Source of the DNA: Hormiphora californensis
Lineage: Eukaryota; Ctenophora; Tentaculata; Cydippida; Pleurobrachiidae
Length of the DNA: 64,000 bases
Assembly: GCA_020137815.1 (NCBI GenBank)
Contig: CM035354.1
Span: 1,436,146 to 1,500,145, forward strand
Direction: 5' to 3'
The position numbers and the translations under genes were made by a program. The notes under the pieces are model-generated. The model was given only the letters and a program-made list of their open reading frames with translations. It had not been told where the DNA came from and did no database searches. Positions 63,823 through 64,000 of the stretch are shown piece after piece; positions within the stretch are counted from its first letter, which is position 1, and every line of letters begins with the position of its first letter.

Positions 63823-64000
63823 TCTGATCTCTGGCTTGATATACAAGAGCTGCAAGGTAGGAACTCTATTTAATTCATTGAACAAGCTCTGAACATGGTG
63901 CTTCAAATAAGAACTAAGAGCCATGGTATGCAGCCACTCAACTCATCAACTTTAGTGGTCTCATATGATATGACTCCCGTGAAGAGCTAGTCCATATTAA

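Noticed and set aside
63634-63924. Minus-strand ORF with an Arg-Glu run
   Set aside because: Driven by the CT microsatellite at 63781-63819 and the tandem GGAGGGCTAGCTCC repeat.

Overview
Eukaryotic, metazoan-type genomic DNA from an early-branching animal. A demosponge-like genome is my best guess, but that is inference, not proof. Genes are split by short GT-AG introns. The recognisable products are animal-type: LDL-receptor class A (LDLa) repeats fused to a seven-transmembrane receptor, a C2-domain protein and a carnitine-pathway-type dioxygenase. No bacterial operon, ribosome-binding site, CRISPR array, rRNA or convincing tRNA was found. There is one 100-N assembly gap (16677-16776), and much of about 11.1-26.7 kb looks like poorly polished, purine- or pyrimidine-rich sequence. 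LAYOUT: (1) 236-2957, plus strand: the 3' six exons of a gamma-butyrobetaine / trimethyllysine dioxygenase-like gene, whose 5' end lies before the window. (2) 3505-9766, minus strand, convergent with it: a complete seven-exon model (278 codons plus stop) for a small C2-domain protein. (3) About 9.8-28.1 kb: repeats, nested MITEs, a long degenerate tandem array, low-complexity filler, one weak two-exon gene candidate (21383-22499) and no firm gene. (4) 28104-34894, minus strand: receptor A (LDLa-7TM), seven exons, signal-peptide exon not found. (5) 40643-44659, minus strand: receptor B, a tandem paralogue in only three exons, with an apparent 1-base frameshift. (6) 44.7-64 kb: almost entirely non-autonomous DNA transposons, foldback elements, tandem repeats and microsatellites. 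MAIN OBSERVATION: at many intron-exon junctions of these genes the splice site itself, with its pyrimidine tract and the first or last bases of the exon, has been tandemly copied. Cases are 22 copies at C2 exon 4, six at C2 exon 3, four at the receptor A LDLa exon, and two or three at the receptor A exons starting at 32576 and 28425 and at the dioxygenase exon-5 donor. I see this directly in the sequence. Whether the copies are used in splicing, or reflect a mechanism of intron gain and sliding, is inference. TRANSPOSONS: several families have clear terminal inverted repeats and target-site duplications (TSDs): a hAT-like element (8-bp TSD), a family with 9-bp TSDs that includes a 35-bp element made only of its two termini, pogo/Tigger-like CAGTCGGACC elements, TTAA- and CTAA-flanked piggyBac-like elements, and a 5-bp-TSD palindromic MITE. 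The two receptors share exon phases and an unusual YRA in place of the DRY/ERF motif, so they are a recent local duplication followed by differential intron loss or gain.
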